DNA of 64,000 nucleotides from Limisphaera sp. (GTDB taxonomy: Bacteria; Verrucomicrobiota; Verrucomicrobiia; Limisphaerales; Limisphaeraceae). The notes beneath the pieces are model-generated. The model did no database searches and was not told the DNA's origin. It worked only from the letters and a program-made list of their open reading frames with translations. Of this stretch, positions 30,017 through 40,415 are shown one piece after another (position 1 is the stretch's first letter; each line of letters starts with the position of its first letter). Where the stretch lies: the NCBI GenBank assembly GCA_025057755.1, contig JANWVC010000005.1:495982-559981 (forward strand), given 5' to 3'. Made by a program: the position numbers and the translations under genes.

Positions 30017-30087
30017 AGCGGGTGAAGGGAATCGAACCCTCGTCTCAGGCTTGGGAAGCCCGCGTTCTACCATTGAACCACACCCGC
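30017..30087 (-). tRNA. tRNA-Gly(TCC)
   Basis: On the minus strand the sequence starts GCGGGTGTGGTTCAATGGTA and ends in CACCCGC plus discriminator T. Acceptor stem GCGGGTG/CACCCGC pairs fully, the T-arm GAGGGTTCGATTCCCTT is standard, and the anticodon loop CTTCCCA carries TCC, reading GGA/GGG. 71 bases. No CCA encoded. Confidence 0.93.
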
Positions 30088-30285
30088 GATCGGTTCTTTT
30101 CCTACCACAGCCCGAGCACGTTGACAAGACCCGTTCGGCCGCGTCTGCGGTGTCTTTCTCCTTGCCGGTCACCTCCGGTGCGTTTAGTTTCACTTTGTAG
30201 AACAGCGACAGGAACTTTGACAGACGTTCAAAGTTGGCGCCCCCAAAAGCTGCGGCTGGCTTCGCTGACCGCAGAAAATTGCGAC

Positions 30286-30379
30286 GGAGAGATGGCCGAG
30301 TGGCTGAAGGCGGCGGTTTGCTAAACCGCTATACGGGCTTAAACCCGTATCGGGGGTTCGAATCCCCCTCTCTCCGCCA
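30286..30379 (+). tRNA. tRNA-Ser(GCT)
   Basis: Class II tRNA with a long variable arm (ACGGGCTTAAACCCGT). Acceptor stem GGAGAGA/TCTCTCC, D-arm start TGGCCGAGTGGCTGAAGG, anticodon arm CGGTTTGCTAAACCG with anticodon GCT (Ser, AGC/AGU), T-arm CGGGGGTTCGAATCCCC, discriminator G and an encoded CCA. The 3' end is only 7 bases from the stop of the convergent nfo gene. Confidence 0.96.
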
Positions 30380-30386
30380 CGCCCGG

Positions 30387-31307
30387 TCAGACTCGATCTG
30401 CTGCATTGCCCTTCTTTTTATTCGGCCCGACTCGTAAAGCTTTCAATCGCAGCTTGGATTCAGCCCCGCATAAGGAGCGAAGGACGGCCAGGTTCTCCAC
30501 GTCCTCATGAAGATCCTCGGATTTGGGGGTTTCCAAACAGGCTGGAAGGTGTTCAAAGCGTGGATCATTGACGATCATTCGGAAAGCCTCCAGACCGATC
30601 CGCCCGCGGCCAATGTGTTCATGCCGATCCACTCTGGCCCCCAGTCCAGCCTTAGAATCGTTGAGATGAAAGGCCACAATTTCTTTTAAACCAATCAAAC
30701 GATCCACTTCCTCAACCACCTTTTCCCACGCGGCGGCCGTCCGAAGGTCATAGCCGGCTGCCCACAAGTGAGCAGTGTCCAAGCACAACGCCAACCTCTC
30801 CGGTCGTTGGACCTTGTGATAAATTTCCGCCAGGTCCTTTAAATGCGCACCCAGGCAGGTCCCCTGACCCGCCGTATTTTCCAACGCGATGCGGACTTTA
30901 CATGATTTCGTGACGGCACAAACTTCGTCCAGCCCTCTCACGACTTGTCGAAGTCCATTTACCAGACCAGCGCCCAAATGGGCCCCCGGGTGTAACACCA
31001 GAAAGGGAAGCCCCAAAGCCTCTGCCCGCTCCAACTCGCAAGTCAATGATTCCACCGACTGGTCTCGCCTCGCCGAGGCCGGGGCAGCCAGGTTAATCAA
31101 GTAGCCTGCGTGACCAAATACCCATGCCAACCGAGTGGAACTTCTTGCCGCAGCAAATCCTGCCAGCTCGTTCGGCGACAACGGACGGGCAAACCACTGC
31201 ATATTGTTCTTCACAAACAACTGGCAGCAATCAGCCCCGATCCGCTCAGCCCGCTCCAAAGCTCGGGCCAAACCACCGGCGGTGGAGCAATGGGCACCAA
31301 AAAGCAT
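30387..31307 (-). CDS. nfo: Endonuclease IV (AP endonuclease)
   Basis: Zinc-dependent DNA repair enzyme that cuts 5' of abasic sites. TIM-barrel features in order: FGAHCSTAGGLARAL at the N-terminus, FVKNNMQW, VFGHAGYLINLA (zinc His), LVLHPGAHLG (His), RIALENTAGQGTCLG (Glu), LALCLDTAHLWAAGYDL (Asp, His), AFHLNDSKAGLGARVDRHEHIGRG (zinc ligands His, Asp-x-His) and ACLETPKSED near the C-terminus (Glu). All nine metal ligands of the family seem present. 306 residues, with a basic tail ending KKKGNAADRV. It faces tRNA-Ser and probably has its own promoter. Confidence 0.96.
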   Translation of the reverse strand: MLFGAHCSTAGGLARALERAERIGADCCQLFVKNNMQWFARPLSPNELAGFAAARSSTRLAWVFGHAGYLINLAAPASARRDQSVESLTCELERAEALGLPFLVLHPGAHLGAGLVNGLRQVVRGLDEVCAVTKSCKVRIALENTAGQGTCLGAHLKDLAEIYHKVQRPERLALCLDTAHLWAAGYDLRTAAAWEKVVEEVDRLIGLKEIVAFHLNDSKAGLGARVDRHEHIGRGRIGLEAFRMIVNDPRFEHLPACLETPKSEDLHEDVENLAVLRSLCGAESKLRLKALRVGPNKKKGNAADRV

Positions 31308-31460
31308 GAAACCAATACTAAGTTGAGCCAGGGCGAAGTGTCCATCCGCGTAGTGACATTGGCTGACGCTTCAGTCCGGGATTGGATACCGGCCCCGGTT
31401 TTCATCCCGTATGGACAAGGCTTGCGATACTGAGCAGCTCAACTCAGATTGGTTGCGCAT

Positions 31461-32837
31461 ATGTGGGATGTTGTAACCTTGTCGCGAATCCAGTTCGCTG
31501 CCACAGTGGCTTTTCATTACCTATACCCGCCGCTGAGCATTGGTTTGGGCGTCATGCTGGTCATTTTCGAATCGCTGTGGCTCAGGACGAACAACCCACT
31601 CTACCATCAACTGGCGCGCTATTGGACCCGAATTTTTGCCCTGACGTTCGCGCTCGGCGTGGCTTCGGGTATCGTCATGGAGTTCGAGTTTGGAACTAAC
31701 TGGGCCAATTACTCGCGGTTCGTGGGAGACGTTTTTGGAAGTGCACTGGCGGCGGAGGGTATATTCGCATTTTTCCTGGAATCGGGCTTCTTGGCTGTGC
31801 TGCTTTTTGGATGGGACAAAGTCAAGCGAAGTACGCACTTCTTCGCGACGTCCATGGTTTGCTTGGGCGCCCATTTCAGCGCGATTTGGATCGTAGTGGC
31901 CAACTCATGGATGCAAACCCCAGCCGGATTTCACATCGTGGATACACCCATGGGGCCACGTGCGGAGATTACAGACTTTTGGAGCATGGTGTTTAATCCA
32001 TCGTCCATGCACCGCCTCTCGCACGTACTCTGTGGCTGTTGGCAGGCAGGCGCTTTCCTGGTGGTCAGCGTTGGGGCCTGGTACCTTCTTAAGCAACGGC
32101 ACCATGACTTCGGACGGGCTTGCGTTAAATACGGTTTGCTCGTTGGCCTCACAGCATCGGTGCTGCAGATTGTCACTGGTCACATCAGTGCCGAAGGCGT
32201 GGCTCGCAATCAGCCGGCCAAACTAGCAGCTTTCGAAGGTTTGTTTGAAACGCAACCCCGTGCGCCGCTTTACCTATTTGGCTGGGTGGACGAGCAGGAA
32301 CGAAAAGTGCATGGTTTGGCCGTCCCGGGTTTGTTGAGTTGGTTGGTGCACGGCGATACCGACAGAGCGGTTACCGGACTGGACCAGTTTCCCAAGGAGG
32401 ACTGGCCACCTGTGAACCGGTCTTTCCAATTCTACCGTCTTATGGTCGCAATCGGATTCGGCATGGTCGCTCTAGCCTTGCTGGGCTCCTACCACTTCTG
32501 GCGCGGCACATTGGAGTCCCGACGCTGGCTTTTGTGGCTACTAGTCTTGTCCGTTTTGGGTCCTCAAATTGCCAACCAAGCAGGCTGGTTCGCTGCCGAG
32601 ATTGGGCGCCAACCGTGGATTGTTTATGGCATCATGCGAACGGCCGAAGGAGTCTCACCAAACCTGAGTGCCCATACCGTCCTGGCTTCGCTGGTACTGT
32701 TCACTTTCATCTATTTCCTGTTATTCGCGGTCTTCTTGTACTTGCTGAATGAAAAAATTCAGAAGGGGCCTGACGCCGAGGATCTCGTGCCAACCGGGAA
32801 GCTGGCCCTGCCGTTTAAACCTACACAAGTAGGGTGA
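31461..32837 (+). CDS. cydA: Cytochrome bd-type quinol oxidase subunit I, unaccompanied
   Basis: Membrane subunit that oxidises quinol and reduces oxygen at hemes b558, b595 and d. Around nine membrane helices; heme ligands are visible as His in [11 protein letters not shown], His in [11 protein letters not shown] and Met in [12 protein letters not shown]. The glutamates of the proton path are in [13 protein letters not shown], and the quinol-side motif [16 protein letters not shown] is intact. 458 residues with a short Q-loop, resembling the cyanide-insensitive CIO group. Start at ATG 31461 ([12 protein letters not shown]). cydB should follow directly but purM does instead; no subunit II, CydX-like or cydCD gene is in view. 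Confidence 0.93.
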   Translation: MWDVVTLSRIQFAATVAFHYLYPPLSIGLGVMLVIFESLWLRTNNPLYHQLARYWTRIFALTFALGVASGIVMEFEFGTNWANYSRFVGDVFGSALAAEGIFAFFLESGFLAVLLFGWDKVKRSTHFFATSMVCLGAHFSAIWIVVANSWMQTPAGFHIVDTPMGPRAEITDFWSMVFNPSSMHRLSHVLCGCWQAGAFLVVSVGAWYLLKQRHHDFGRACVKYGLLVGLTASVLQIVTGHISAEGVARNQPAKLAAFEGLFETQPRAPLYLFGWVDEQERKVHGLAVPGLLSWLVHGDTDRAVTGLDQFPKEDWPPVNRSFQFYRLMVAIGFGMVALALLGSYHFWRGTLESRRWLLWLLVLSVLGPQIANQAGWFAAEIGRQPWIVYGIMRTAEGVSPNLSAHTVLASLVLFTFIYFLLFAVFLYLLNEKIQKGPDAEDLVPTGKLALPFKPTQVG

Positions 32838-32944
32838 TTCACCGTTCAGCCCTGGTCTTGCTTTGGTACCGGATGGATGCCCGGCATGGTTGCCTCGCTT
32901 TGGACTCGCTTCACGGGATGGCTTGCTCTTTATTGTCAACCCGA

Positions 32945-34024
32945 ATGAAACCAAGTGCATATGCTCGCGCGGGCGTAGACATCCACCTGGGTAACCGGCT
33001 CAAGGCAGAGTTACCTCGTTGGCTGGACCTGGCCCGGCGACCGGAGGTACTAGGCAAAGTGGGCGGCTTTGGTGGGTTGTTCGCATTCCCATCCCACCGT
33101 TACCGTCAGCCGGTGTTGGTATCCTCCATTGACGGGGTGGGCACCAAACTAAAACTTGCGTTTGCGATGGACCGCCATGACACGGTCGGCCAGGACCTGG
33201 TCAACCACTGCGTGAATGATATCGCCGTCCTGGGCGCGGAACCCTTGTTTTTTCTCGACTATATCGGCACGGGTCGGCTTGAACCCCGGGTGTTCGAGGC
33301 TTTGATCCGCGGGTTGGCCACGGCCTGCGCTGCCAACCGATGTGCGCTGATCGGGGGTGAAACAGCTCAAATGCCCGGCTTTTATGCGCCTGGTGAATAC
33401 GACCTATGTGGCGCAATTGTGGGAGTGGTAGAAAAAGCCGCTGTGTTGGACGGACCGCGCGCCGTGCGTGTCGGCGACGTTCTTCTGGGCATTGCCTCCA
33501 ACGGCCTGCACACCAACGGCTATTCGTTGGCCCGACATGTTTTGTTCGACCAACTCAAGCTCAAACCAGAGAGCCATATGGACGAATTGGGTACCACTGT
33601 GGGTGAAGAACTGTTGAAAATCCACATCAGTTATGGCCCGCTGATTCAAAAGCTGTTGCGAAAGTTTCAGCCGCTACCGAAGGGTTCTGCCGGTCGTCGC
33701 TACCGGAAGGGCCCCATTCGCGCGTTTGCCCATATCACTGGAGGCGGTTTCCTCGATAATATCCCCAGAGTTTTGCCAGCGCATTGTGACGCTATAATCC
33801 GCAAGGGCACGTGGGAGATTCCGCCAATCTTTCGTATTTTGGCGGACTGCGGGCGTATCCCGGAATCCGAAATGTTCCACGTCTTTAACATGGGGGTGGG
33901 CATGGTGGCCATTGTCGATGCGCAGGTCGCGGATGCGGTCCTTCGTTTTACCCTACAGCATGGACATTCAGCCTGGCTCATTGGAGAGGTGGTTCGCGGA
34001 CAGGGGCAGACCCGGATTACGTGA
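32945..34024 (+). CDS. purM: Phosphoribosylformylglycinamidine cyclo-ligase (AIR synthetase)
   Basis: Fifth step of purine synthesis: FGAM + ATP to AIR. Starts at the ATG at 32945 (MKPSAYARAGVDIHLGNRL); the YARAGVDI opening is the family's. The ATP/substrate site is seen in SSIDGVGTKLKLA, DLVNHCVNDIAVLGAEPLFFLDY and LIGGETAQMPGFY, and the glycine-rich loops in GIASNGLHTNGYSL and AHITGGGFLDNIPRVLP. 359 residues. There is a slightly extended basic insertion (KGSAGRRYRKGPIR) in the C-terminal domain. The preceding 107 bases after cydA hold no gene. Confidence 0.96.
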   Translation: MKPSAYARAGVDIHLGNRLKAELPRWLDLARRPEVLGKVGGFGGLFAFPSHRYRQPVLVSSIDGVGTKLKLAFAMDRHDTVGQDLVNHCVNDIAVLGAEPLFFLDYIGTGRLEPRVFEALIRGLATACAANRCALIGGETAQMPGFYAPGEYDLCGAIVGVVEKAAVLDGPRAVRVGDVLLGIASNGLHTNGYSLARHVLFDQLKLKPESHMDELGTTVGEELLKIHISYGPLIQKLLRKFQPLPKGSAGRRYRKGPIRAFAHITGGGFLDNIPRVLPAHCDAIIRKGTWEIPPIFRILADCGRIPESEMFHVFNMGVGMVAIVDAQVADAVLRFTLQHGHSAWLIGEVVRGQGQTRIT

Positions 34025-34085
34025 CGCCCTGTGGGCGCAGGCTGCATCTATTTTTAGCTTTGCAGTCCGGACGGGCTGGCTGCAG

Positions 34086-35018
34086 TCAATCTGTGAAAAA
34101 GCGCGGCGCCGACTCTTTGGTGATGGAGTTGGTGGGCAACGTCGTCTGATGCCCAGGCAGAGATCCCTGATCATGCCCTGAGCGGTCATGCGGTTCGTGA
34201 GCGTGTCGTCCAATCCACACCGCCAACATCACGCCGACCACCAAGGCAAGCGACAATTTCACCCGATCATGTGCGTGGAATTGCAATTCCGGCAATAAGT
34301 CCGCGCACGCGATGCAAAGGAAAGTTCCCGCACAAAAAGCCAACGCCAGGCCCAACCAACTAGGATGTGCGTCCCACAAAGGATCTGCCCCAACGTAAAA
34401 GCCGGCTGCTGCTAATGGTGTCACCAGGGCAAATGCCACATTGACTGGCAGATACCATGCCCGTGCCGTGCCAGCAGCGACCATGAGCGTGGTCACCGAA
34501 AGGGCGCAGAAGGGCTTGTGCAGAATCACAGCCACAGATGTTCCCAAGCCCACTCCATGTCCATGCCCGTGGTCAACGGCAGCCACAGCGGAAGCCAGTG
34601 CCAATCCATCCAAAATCGAGTGTAAGGACAAACCCACGGCCACTCCCACCCATCCCAGCGGGCCGCTTCGCAGGAGCGTGGGCGCGTGCGCATGTCCGCA
34701 AGCTGACCGGGGCTGGCCTTCCGCCACATCGTGCTCATGAAAAGGCAAAAATCGTTGTAACACGAACATGGCCAAAAAGCCGAGCACCAGCCAGTTGGCG
34801 GCCGTGCCAACGGAGCCCACTGCTTCCACCGCGTGGGGGAAAAGTTGCATGAGAGCAAGTCCGAACATCAAACCTGCCACGAGACTTACCGCCAACTGCA
34901 AGCGGGTATGTGTCAGTGCCAGATAACACGGCACAGCCCCGCCGGCAACGGAAGCCGCCAGCGCCAGCAAACAGTACACGAGCAACAGGCCCCACGCCGG
35001 AATTGTGTCGTCCATCAT
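34086..35018 (-). CDS. ZIP-family divalent metal transporter
   Basis: Inner-membrane uptake system for zinc or a related divalent metal. About eight membrane helices over 310 residues. Characteristic parts are GLMFGLALMQLFPHAVEA (helix II), the central helix pair GLSLHSILDGLALASA with its His-Ser and the following HGHGHG loop, VILHKPFCALSVTTLM (the HKxPxA-like metal site) and a final helix LALVVGVMLAVWIG. The loop FHEHDVAEGQ and the His-rich C-terminus (HAHEPHDRSGHDQG) may bind metal. Start at the ATG 35016-35018, where two ATGs are adjacent. Convergent with purM. Confidence 0.88.
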   Translation of the reverse strand: MMDDTIPAWGLLLVYCLLALAASVAGGAVPCYLALTHTRLQLAVSLVAGLMFGLALMQLFPHAVEAVGSVGTAANWLVLGFLAMFVLQRFLPFHEHDVAEGQPRSACGHAHAPTLLRSGPLGWVGVAVGLSLHSILDGLALASAVAAVDHGHGHGVGLGTSVAVILHKPFCALSVTTLMVAAGTARAWYLPVNVAFALVTPLAAAGFYVGADPLWDAHPSWLGLALAFCAGTFLCIACADLLPELQFHAHDRVKLSLALVVGVMLAVWIGRHAHEPHDRSGHDQGSLPGHQTTLPTNSITKESAPRFFTD

Positions 35019-35389
35019 ACGTTTGTGCCCCAAACACGTGCCAAATGCAGCGCCACCAAACTGCTCAGCGCTTATGGATCGGCTCTTCGACCAATGGATC
35101 CCATCCTCCAGGCCCCGACGCGCTTGGTCGATGCCTTCCACCAGTCCTTGATTCCTATGCTATGCAGGGTAGCGCGGTTCCGACAGGTTTTTCCGACTAC
35201 CTCTCCTCTGTTTCCAGAGCATTCATGCAATGGGCACGCCGCCATCCCACAATGGGAGGTCGGTCCGAATCGCATGCCCTGTTCTTTCGGATACACGGCA
35301 TCATGCCTTCTCCATCGGCACTATCCAGGGCGGATCATGACCGATTTCTGCCGTGCGTTATGCTTCCGAGTAGGATAGAAAAGTAGTTC

Positions 35390-36130
35390 GTGCGTACGGT
35401 GGGGATCATTCCAGCTCGATATGGTTCAACCCGGTTTCCCGGCAAGCCGCTGGCGCAATTGGCCGGCAAACCACTGCTCCAGCATGTGGTGGAGCGAGCC
35501 CGGCACGCGCGATACTTGGCCGATCTCATTGTAGCCACGGACGATACGCGGATTGCAGCGGTGGCTCAAACCTTTTGCCGTGTGGAGCTAACCCGGCCAG
35601 ATCATCCAAGCGGCACCGACCGAGTGGCTGAAGTAACGCAACGCTTAGATTGCGACGCCGTTGTAAACATCCAGGGAGATGAGCCCCTGATCGACCCCGA
35701 AGCCATCGACGCCGTGGCCCTGGCCCTGCAGAACGCTCAGATGGCCACTGCCGCTACGCCGATCACAGATCCGGCGGATCTTCAGAACCTCAATGTGGTC
35801 AAGCTGGTTGTCAGCCTATCCGGCCGAGCACTGTACTTTTCACGTCATCCCATCCCCTGTTTGCGGGAGGTCGCCAGTGCTCCGCCTGATGTCCATGTAA
35901 CATCATTTCGTTATTTGCGACATCTCGGATTGTACGGCTATCGACGCTCGACATTGCTGCAACTTGTGCAATGGCCGGTGTCGAGCCTTGAACAAGCCGA
36001 AAAACTGGAACAACTTCGGGCTTTGGAACATGATCTGACGATCCAGGTGGTGGTCGTATCCCACCCTGGCATCGGCGTGGATACCCCGGAAGACCTGGCC
36101 CGCGCGGAGGCCATGTTGCGGCAAGGTTGA
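35390..36130 (+). CDS. kdsB: 3-deoxy-manno-octulosonate cytidylyltransferase (CMP-Kdo synthetase)
   Basis: Activates Kdo with CTP for LPS inner-core assembly, so the organism has a Gram-negative outer membrane. The N-terminal [24 protein letters not shown] is the nucleotide-binding loop; [40 protein letters not shown] and [12 protein letters not shown] follow, with GVDTPEDL near the C-terminus. Starts with GTG at 35390 ([12 protein letters not shown]); 246 residues. The CTP synthase gene pyrG begins 38 bases later on the same strand, so the two steps share a transcript: CTP is the substrate of KdsB. Confidence 0.96.
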   Translation: MRTVGIIPARYGSTRFPGKPLAQLAGKPLLQHVVERARHARYLADLIVATDDTRIAAVAQTFCRVELTRPDHPSGTDRVAEVTQRLDCDAVVNIQGDEPLIDPEAIDAVALALQNAQMATAATPITDPADLQNLNVVKLVVSLSGRALYFSRHPIPCLREVASAPPDVHVTSFRYLRHLGLYGYRRSTLLQLVQWPVSSLEQAEKLEQLRALEHDLTIQVVVVSHPGIGVDTPEDLARAEAMLRQG

Positions 36131-36168
36131 TCCTCTGCAACGAATGCTGCTGCTTTGATGCACCGAAC

Positions 36169-37779
36169 ATGAAGTACATTTTTATCACAGGAGGCGTGGT
36201 CAGCTCGCTTGGCAAGGGGTTGACCGCCGCCGCACTCGGGACCCTGCTGGAAAACCGCGGATTGCGGGTGGCGCTCCAGAAATTCGATCCTTACTTGAAC
36301 GTGGATCCAGGCACCATGAGTCCGTACCAGCACGGGGAAGTTTACGTTCTGGATGACGGCGCGGAGACGGACTTGGACCTCGGGCATTATGAACGGTTCA
36401 CGCACACGAAACTGACCCGGTTGAACAATCTGACCAGTGGCCAAGTTTACCAAACGGTCCTTAACAATGAGCGTGAAGGCAAATACCTAGGTAAAACCGT
36501 GCAAGTCATTCCCCATGTAACGGACGAGATCAAAAACCGCATTCGTCAACTCGCCCAGCACACGGGTGCAGATGTCATCATTACCGAGATCGGCGGCACG
36601 ACTGGAGACATCGAAGGCTTGCCATTCCTCGAGGCGATTCGCGAGTTTGCGCATGAGGTGCGGCCCGGCAACGCCATTTTCATCCACGTGACCTATGTGC
36701 CCTACATCAGGGCCGCAGGTGAACTCAAGACCAAGCCCACGCAGCAATCCGTCGCCAAGCTGCGCGAAATTGGCATCATGCCTCACATCATTGTCTGTCG
36801 GTGCGAACGACCGCTGGAGAAAGAGCTGCGTCACAAGATCTCCATGTTTTGCAATGTGCCGGTAGAAGCCGTGATCGAAGAAAAGGACGTGGATCATTCC
36901 ATCTACGAAGTACCGCTCATGCTCCAGCGCGAAGGAATGGACGAGCTGGTTTGCCGTTTGTTGGATCTCGACACGCCCCCGGCCAATATGTCGCACTGGC
37001 AAGAGATTCTGCGCAAATTAATTGCGCCCCGGCATCGCGTTCGGATTGGAGTTGTCGGCAAATATGTCGGTCTGCAGGACGCGTACAAATCCGTGTACGA
37101 GGCGCTGAGCCACGGGGGCATTGCGAACGACTGCGGCGTGCAGGTGGTGCGCATAGAGGCTGAAGACCTCGAAAAGCACGGTTCCGAACCTCTGCTCAAA
37201 GACCTAGATGGCATCTTGGTTCCGGGCGGTTTCGGCGAGCGAGGGGTAGAAGGCAAAATCCAAGCGGTGCGATTTGCCCGCGAACACAAGGTTCCTTATT
37301 TGGGCCTTTGCCTTGGTATGCAAGTCGCGTGCATCGAGTTCGCCCGACATGTGCTCGGATTAACCGATGCCCACTCCACGGAGTTCCAGCCGGACACGCC
37401 TCATCCGGTCATCGCCCTCTTGGACGAACAGCGACAGGTTACTCGCAAGGGTGGCACGATGCGCTTGGGCGCCCAGCCCTGCCAGCTCAAGGTCGGATCT
37501 CGTGCTGCCCAGTTGTACGGGGCATTTCTGGTTCAAGAACGGCATCGGCACCGATACGAGTTCAACAACACTTATCGCGAGCTTTTTGAACAGGCCGGTA
37601 TGGTGTTCAGCGGTTTATCTCCAGATGGGAAATTAGTAGAGCTGATTGAATTACCGGACCATCCCTTCTTCTTGGCAAGCCAGTTTCATCCGGAGTTCCT
37701 GAGCAAACCTCATCAGCCACATCCGCTCTTCCGAGGGCTCATCCACGCAGCCCTCATGCGGGCGCAAGCCCGCCACTGA
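36169..37779 (+). CDS. pyrG: CTP synthase
   Basis: Makes CTP from UTP with glutamine and ATP. Start at ATG 36169 ([17 protein letters not shown]), the strongly conserved beginning. The synthetase half shows [43 protein letters not shown]; the C-terminal glutamine amidotransferase has the nucleophile in [16 protein letters not shown] and the His/Glu end in QFHPEF. 536 residues. It follows kdsB closely. An upstream in-frame extension to 36127 is not conserved. Confidence 0.97.
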   Translation: MKYIFITGGVVSSLGKGLTAAALGTLLENRGLRVALQKFDPYLNVDPGTMSPYQHGEVYVLDDGAETDLDLGHYERFTHTKLTRLNNLTSGQVYQTVLNNEREGKYLGKTVQVIPHVTDEIKNRIRQLAQHTGADVIITEIGGTTGDIEGLPFLEAIREFAHEVRPGNAIFIHVTYVPYIRAAGELKTKPTQQSVAKLREIGIMPHIIVCRCERPLEKELRHKISMFCNVPVEAVIEEKDVDHSIYEVPLMLQREGMDELVCRLLDLDTPPANMSHWQEILRKLIAPRHRVRIGVVGKYVGLQDAYKSVYEALSHGGIANDCGVQVVRIEAEDLEKHGSEPLLKDLDGILVPGGFGERGVEGKIQAVRFAREHKVPYLGLCLGMQVACIEFARHVLGLTDAHSTEFQPDTPHPVIALLDEQRQVTRKGGTMRLGAQPCQLKVGSRAAQLYGAFLVQERHRHRYEFNNTYRELFEQAGMVFSGLSPDGKLVELIELPDHPFFLASQFHPEFLSKPHQPHPLFRGLIHAALMRAQARH

Positions 37780-38329
37780 TGAACTTCGCTTCTGCTGAAG
37801 CCAGGGAGAAACCAGCATACCGGCGGGAAGATCCGCGGGTAAAACTTTCACATTTGCCGCCGATCCTCGCACCGCGTCATGGGCCCGCAAGACTCTAGCG
37901 AAGCCAACCGGTTCGTCCTCCGCCAAGGGGCCGTCCCCGTCTTGGGGATTAAAGCGTGCGCGTGTTCGTAAGCAACGCTCCTCCAGAGCCCGTGCTCGGG
38001 GGGACTTTAACGTACGGGGTGCGGCCTTCGAGCTGCGCAGCACGGTGGCGGACGCGGCACTCTCCCATCCGGCAGCGATTTGTGCATCCGCACCATGGCT
38101 TACATTACCAAGCGTGTGAATGTTTGGCCCCCGCCTCGCGATCGTGTGCGTTTCTTGCGATTTGATCCCCCTTCTTCCCTGGAAAAGGCCACTGGTCTTT
38201 GAGCAATCTCTTTGTACTGCAACCGGCTAGGCGAGTCGTTCGTGCACAAGCGACAGGGCCACGCCACTGCGGGCGTGGCCCTGATTACGTTCAAAACTGA
38301 GACTTATACCTGTTTGAATTCTCCCCCTC
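37780..38329. other. Intergenic stretch with a strong hairpin
   Basis: About 550 bases between pyrG and a small gene on the other strand. Open frames here do not resemble known proteins; a minus-strand frame (37651-38043) runs into the end of pyrG and is probably a shadow. The clear element is the hairpin at 38255-38282. Confidence 0.5.
38255..38282 (-). terminator. Perfect 11-bp hairpin downstream of the small basic protein gene
   Basis: AGGGCCACGCC (38255-38265) and GGCGTGGCCCT (38272-38282) pair perfectly around a 6-base loop. It lies about 48 bases past the stop of the minus-strand small gene. There is no T-run on either side, so it may be a transcript end stabiliser or a factor-assisted terminator rather than a standard one. 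Confidence 0.5.
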
Positions 38330-38494
38330 TTACGCAGTTTCTTCCGAAAGCCAATCCGCCATGTTCAGGTAGGCTTTAATCTTACGGCGTTCGTAGCGAT
38401 GGCGTTGGGCCTTTTTAGGCTGGTGCTGAAGCTTGCGAAATGGAGGTTTGGAATCACGCACAACTTCAGCCATGGGTGCTACACTCTTTCTCAT
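38330..38494 (-). CDS. Small basic protein of 54 residues, unknown function
   Basis: Starts at the ATG 38492-38494 (MRKSVAPMAEVVRDS) and ends WLSEETA. The central part, KPPFRKLQHQPKKAQRHRYE, is strongly basic, followed by RRKIKAYLNMADWL. An ideal Shine-Dalgarno, AAGGAGGT (38501-38508 on the minus strand), stands 6 bases before the ATG, which is the best ribosome-binding site in the window and the main reason for calling it a gene. Basic, short and well translated: an RNA- or ribosome-associated role is a reasonable guess, but I recognise no family. Confidence 0.7.
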   Translation of the reverse strand: MRKSVAPMAEVVRDSKPPFRKLQHQPKKAQRHRYERRKIKAYLNMADWLSEETA

Positions 38495-38495
38495 G

Positions 38496-38506
38496 GGAGG
38501 ACCTCC
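38496..38506 (-). promoter_or_regulatory. Palindrome covering a Shine-Dalgarno
   Basis: GGAGG-A-CCTCC is an 11-base palindrome overlapping the AAGGAGGT ribosome-binding site of the 54-residue protein. In RNA, the SD could pair with the CCUCC just after it only in an over-tight loop, so the symmetry may matter in DNA or in pairing between transcripts. Function unknown. Confidence 0.4.
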
Positions 38507-38508
38507 TT

Positions 38509-38990
38509 CGAGGTTAGGTTCGAGCAGAAGAGACGGTTGCATCGCCGGAGACCGCCGTCTTTCCATCCCCGGTGTCCCCACGGCAACCGCCAGTCGTTCC
38601 ATACACCTAGTTGGACCGACAAAACGCCCGCACGTTCAGGTAGGGTTTCCGATCATGGAGCCCACCCTGCCGCGCCACGGGCGTTCGCAGCCCTTCCGAT
38701 TCACAATCGGCAGGCCACTAGACCAACTTTAGCCAGATTTTCAGCTCTGTCGAGTTTTCACGGCAGCATATAGGAAAAAAGCCGTGCAGCTGGACCTTAT
38801 GTTCGGAAACAAAACGAGTTTCCTAGTAGTCAGCGGAGGCTCAAGCATTTTGAGACCTGGCGGGTTGGATGCAGCATCGGATTTGAAGAAGGGCCAGCGG
38901 TCCCTTACCCGCGCCCGCTGCGAGGGCACGACCGACAAGCTGGCGACATGATGGAAGCGCAGAATCGATTGGAGGTTACGAAGCGCAGCC
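38509..38990. other. Intergenic stretch without a recognisable gene
   Basis: Upstream region of the small basic protein gene. Its promoter should be here. No convincing coding sequence was found, and the sequence runs into the decayed region that follows. Confidence 0.4.
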
Positions 38991-40415
38991 CATAACATTG
39001 GTGCGCCGCATAGGCTTGGACCCTAGTTCTTTTCTGGCACTGCTCCATATGGACGGCCTGGCCAGTCCGCTGAAACCGGTAGCCTTCCAAGGTCTGAACC
39101 GCGATCTGGTCGTGGAAAACTTGGTGCCGACACTGCCTTTCCCTATTTGGGCCGTCGAGTTCGACGCAAGGGAAAACCTGATTTTCCAACAAGCCGGCTT
39201 GGTCGGCAAAGGTGATGCCTTGCCAGCCAGCCGCGCTAGACAACTTTGGTTGTTCAGAAAGGCAAATTTGCTTTTGCGTCGTATGGGAGCCGAACGCCTT
39301 GGTTTGTGGCACGCCCCAAGATTACCCGAAGGCACCTTGACCATGGTGCAACCGCACCTAATGCATCGCGCCGCTGTGCGGCCCATCTGGCCGAAGCCAG
39401 CAGGGTTTCCCCTATGACGCTCCACTTCGCCGACGGGCGACCCTTTGTGTGCTGCTAGCATATCGCCGACGGGATCAACTTCACTGTGTTGGCCCTTCCA
39501 CGCATAAAGCAGATTCGTCTAGCCATCAGTGCCGTGCAGGGTGCGCCAAACAAATCCACGTTTATACGTAACAACCGTGGCTTTGCGGTTTGCATTGGGC
39601 AGCGTTTCGGGAGTTCCTTTATCCGCCATCACCTTCGAAAAGGCTGCAGGGGCTGCCTTCATCGGCATCCATGCCATACGTGGCCAGCTGTGGCCGGATC
39701 AACCTGCGCAGCCCGTGCGCTAACCAGTCGCCCCACACTGTAACGGAGTCTGAACCAGTCCGGTTTGACGTTGTCGTCACTGGACAACCGCTTCCCGTGC
39801 TCCACTGGTTCTAAAACGGCCGACTCTTGGAGCGTGCGACCAGCACCGTCTTGCGGCTCAGTGCCGCTTCACCAGCCACGGAGAATATAAAGTCCCTCGT
39901 TTGCGCAGAGAATATGAGCAACAGGCTCCTTCATGCAGTAACCGGTACCGTCGCGGCGTTGCGCACACTCCCTCAGACAAATCCGCTGACATAGCTGGAC
40001 GCGTGGTCCCGTGGGTTAAAGCAGATCGTGTGGGGATTCCCGGGAGCGACGCCATGCAGACCTGCATTCCCGCATGAGCATTCCCCGCTGTTCGGATCAA
40101 ACGGAAGGTCCACCATTTTAATTGACCGGGGCGGATGCCACTCGCCAGGACAGATTCGTCGTCAGCCAATTTCAAGTCGGCGATGCAATCATTCTTGGGA
40201 ACTTTATCTTATCATGGTTCAATCTCGCGCGTGGCCCAGTGTCCCCGCCGTTATGGTGCATCAGCAGAATGGCGGCAGTTCGAAGAGTGTTTTTGGACGG
40301 CAGTTCGGTGCCCACGAATGCCCGCCACCGCAGGGGGAGACCACGTCGAGTGCCCCGAATGCCTCTGCGGCCGCTCTTGCGGCATTTTCCAATCTGTGGC
40401 TTAAGGATATCTAGT
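38991..40415 (+). pseudogene. Decayed secreted protein with LamG-like and Ig-like domains
   Basis: Fragments in all three plus frames resemble a surface protein common in Verrucomicrobiota. The clearest is an Ig-like domain at about 39750-39880: VRFDVVVTGQPLPVLHWF, an in-frame TAA where a Lys codon is expected, then NGRLLERATSTVLRL, matching the usual pattern of FxVxAxGxPLxYxWxKNGxxLxGAT. Upstream, about 39120-39420, GLVGKGDA, KGKFAFASYGSRT and similar pieces in shifted frames look like a LamG/concanavalin-type domain. Several stops and frame changes separate the pieces, so the gene is dead. The N-terminus and any export signal are not recognisable. Confidence 0.6.

Noticed and set aside
29974..30437. 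Open frames spanning the two tRNA genes
   Set aside because: They are translations through tRNA-Gly and tRNA-Ser and cannot be real genes.
37758..37773. GCGGGC-GCAA-GCCCGC hairpin as a pyrG terminator
   Set aside because: It lies inside the last codons of pyrG and has no T-run; it is probably a product of codon choice.
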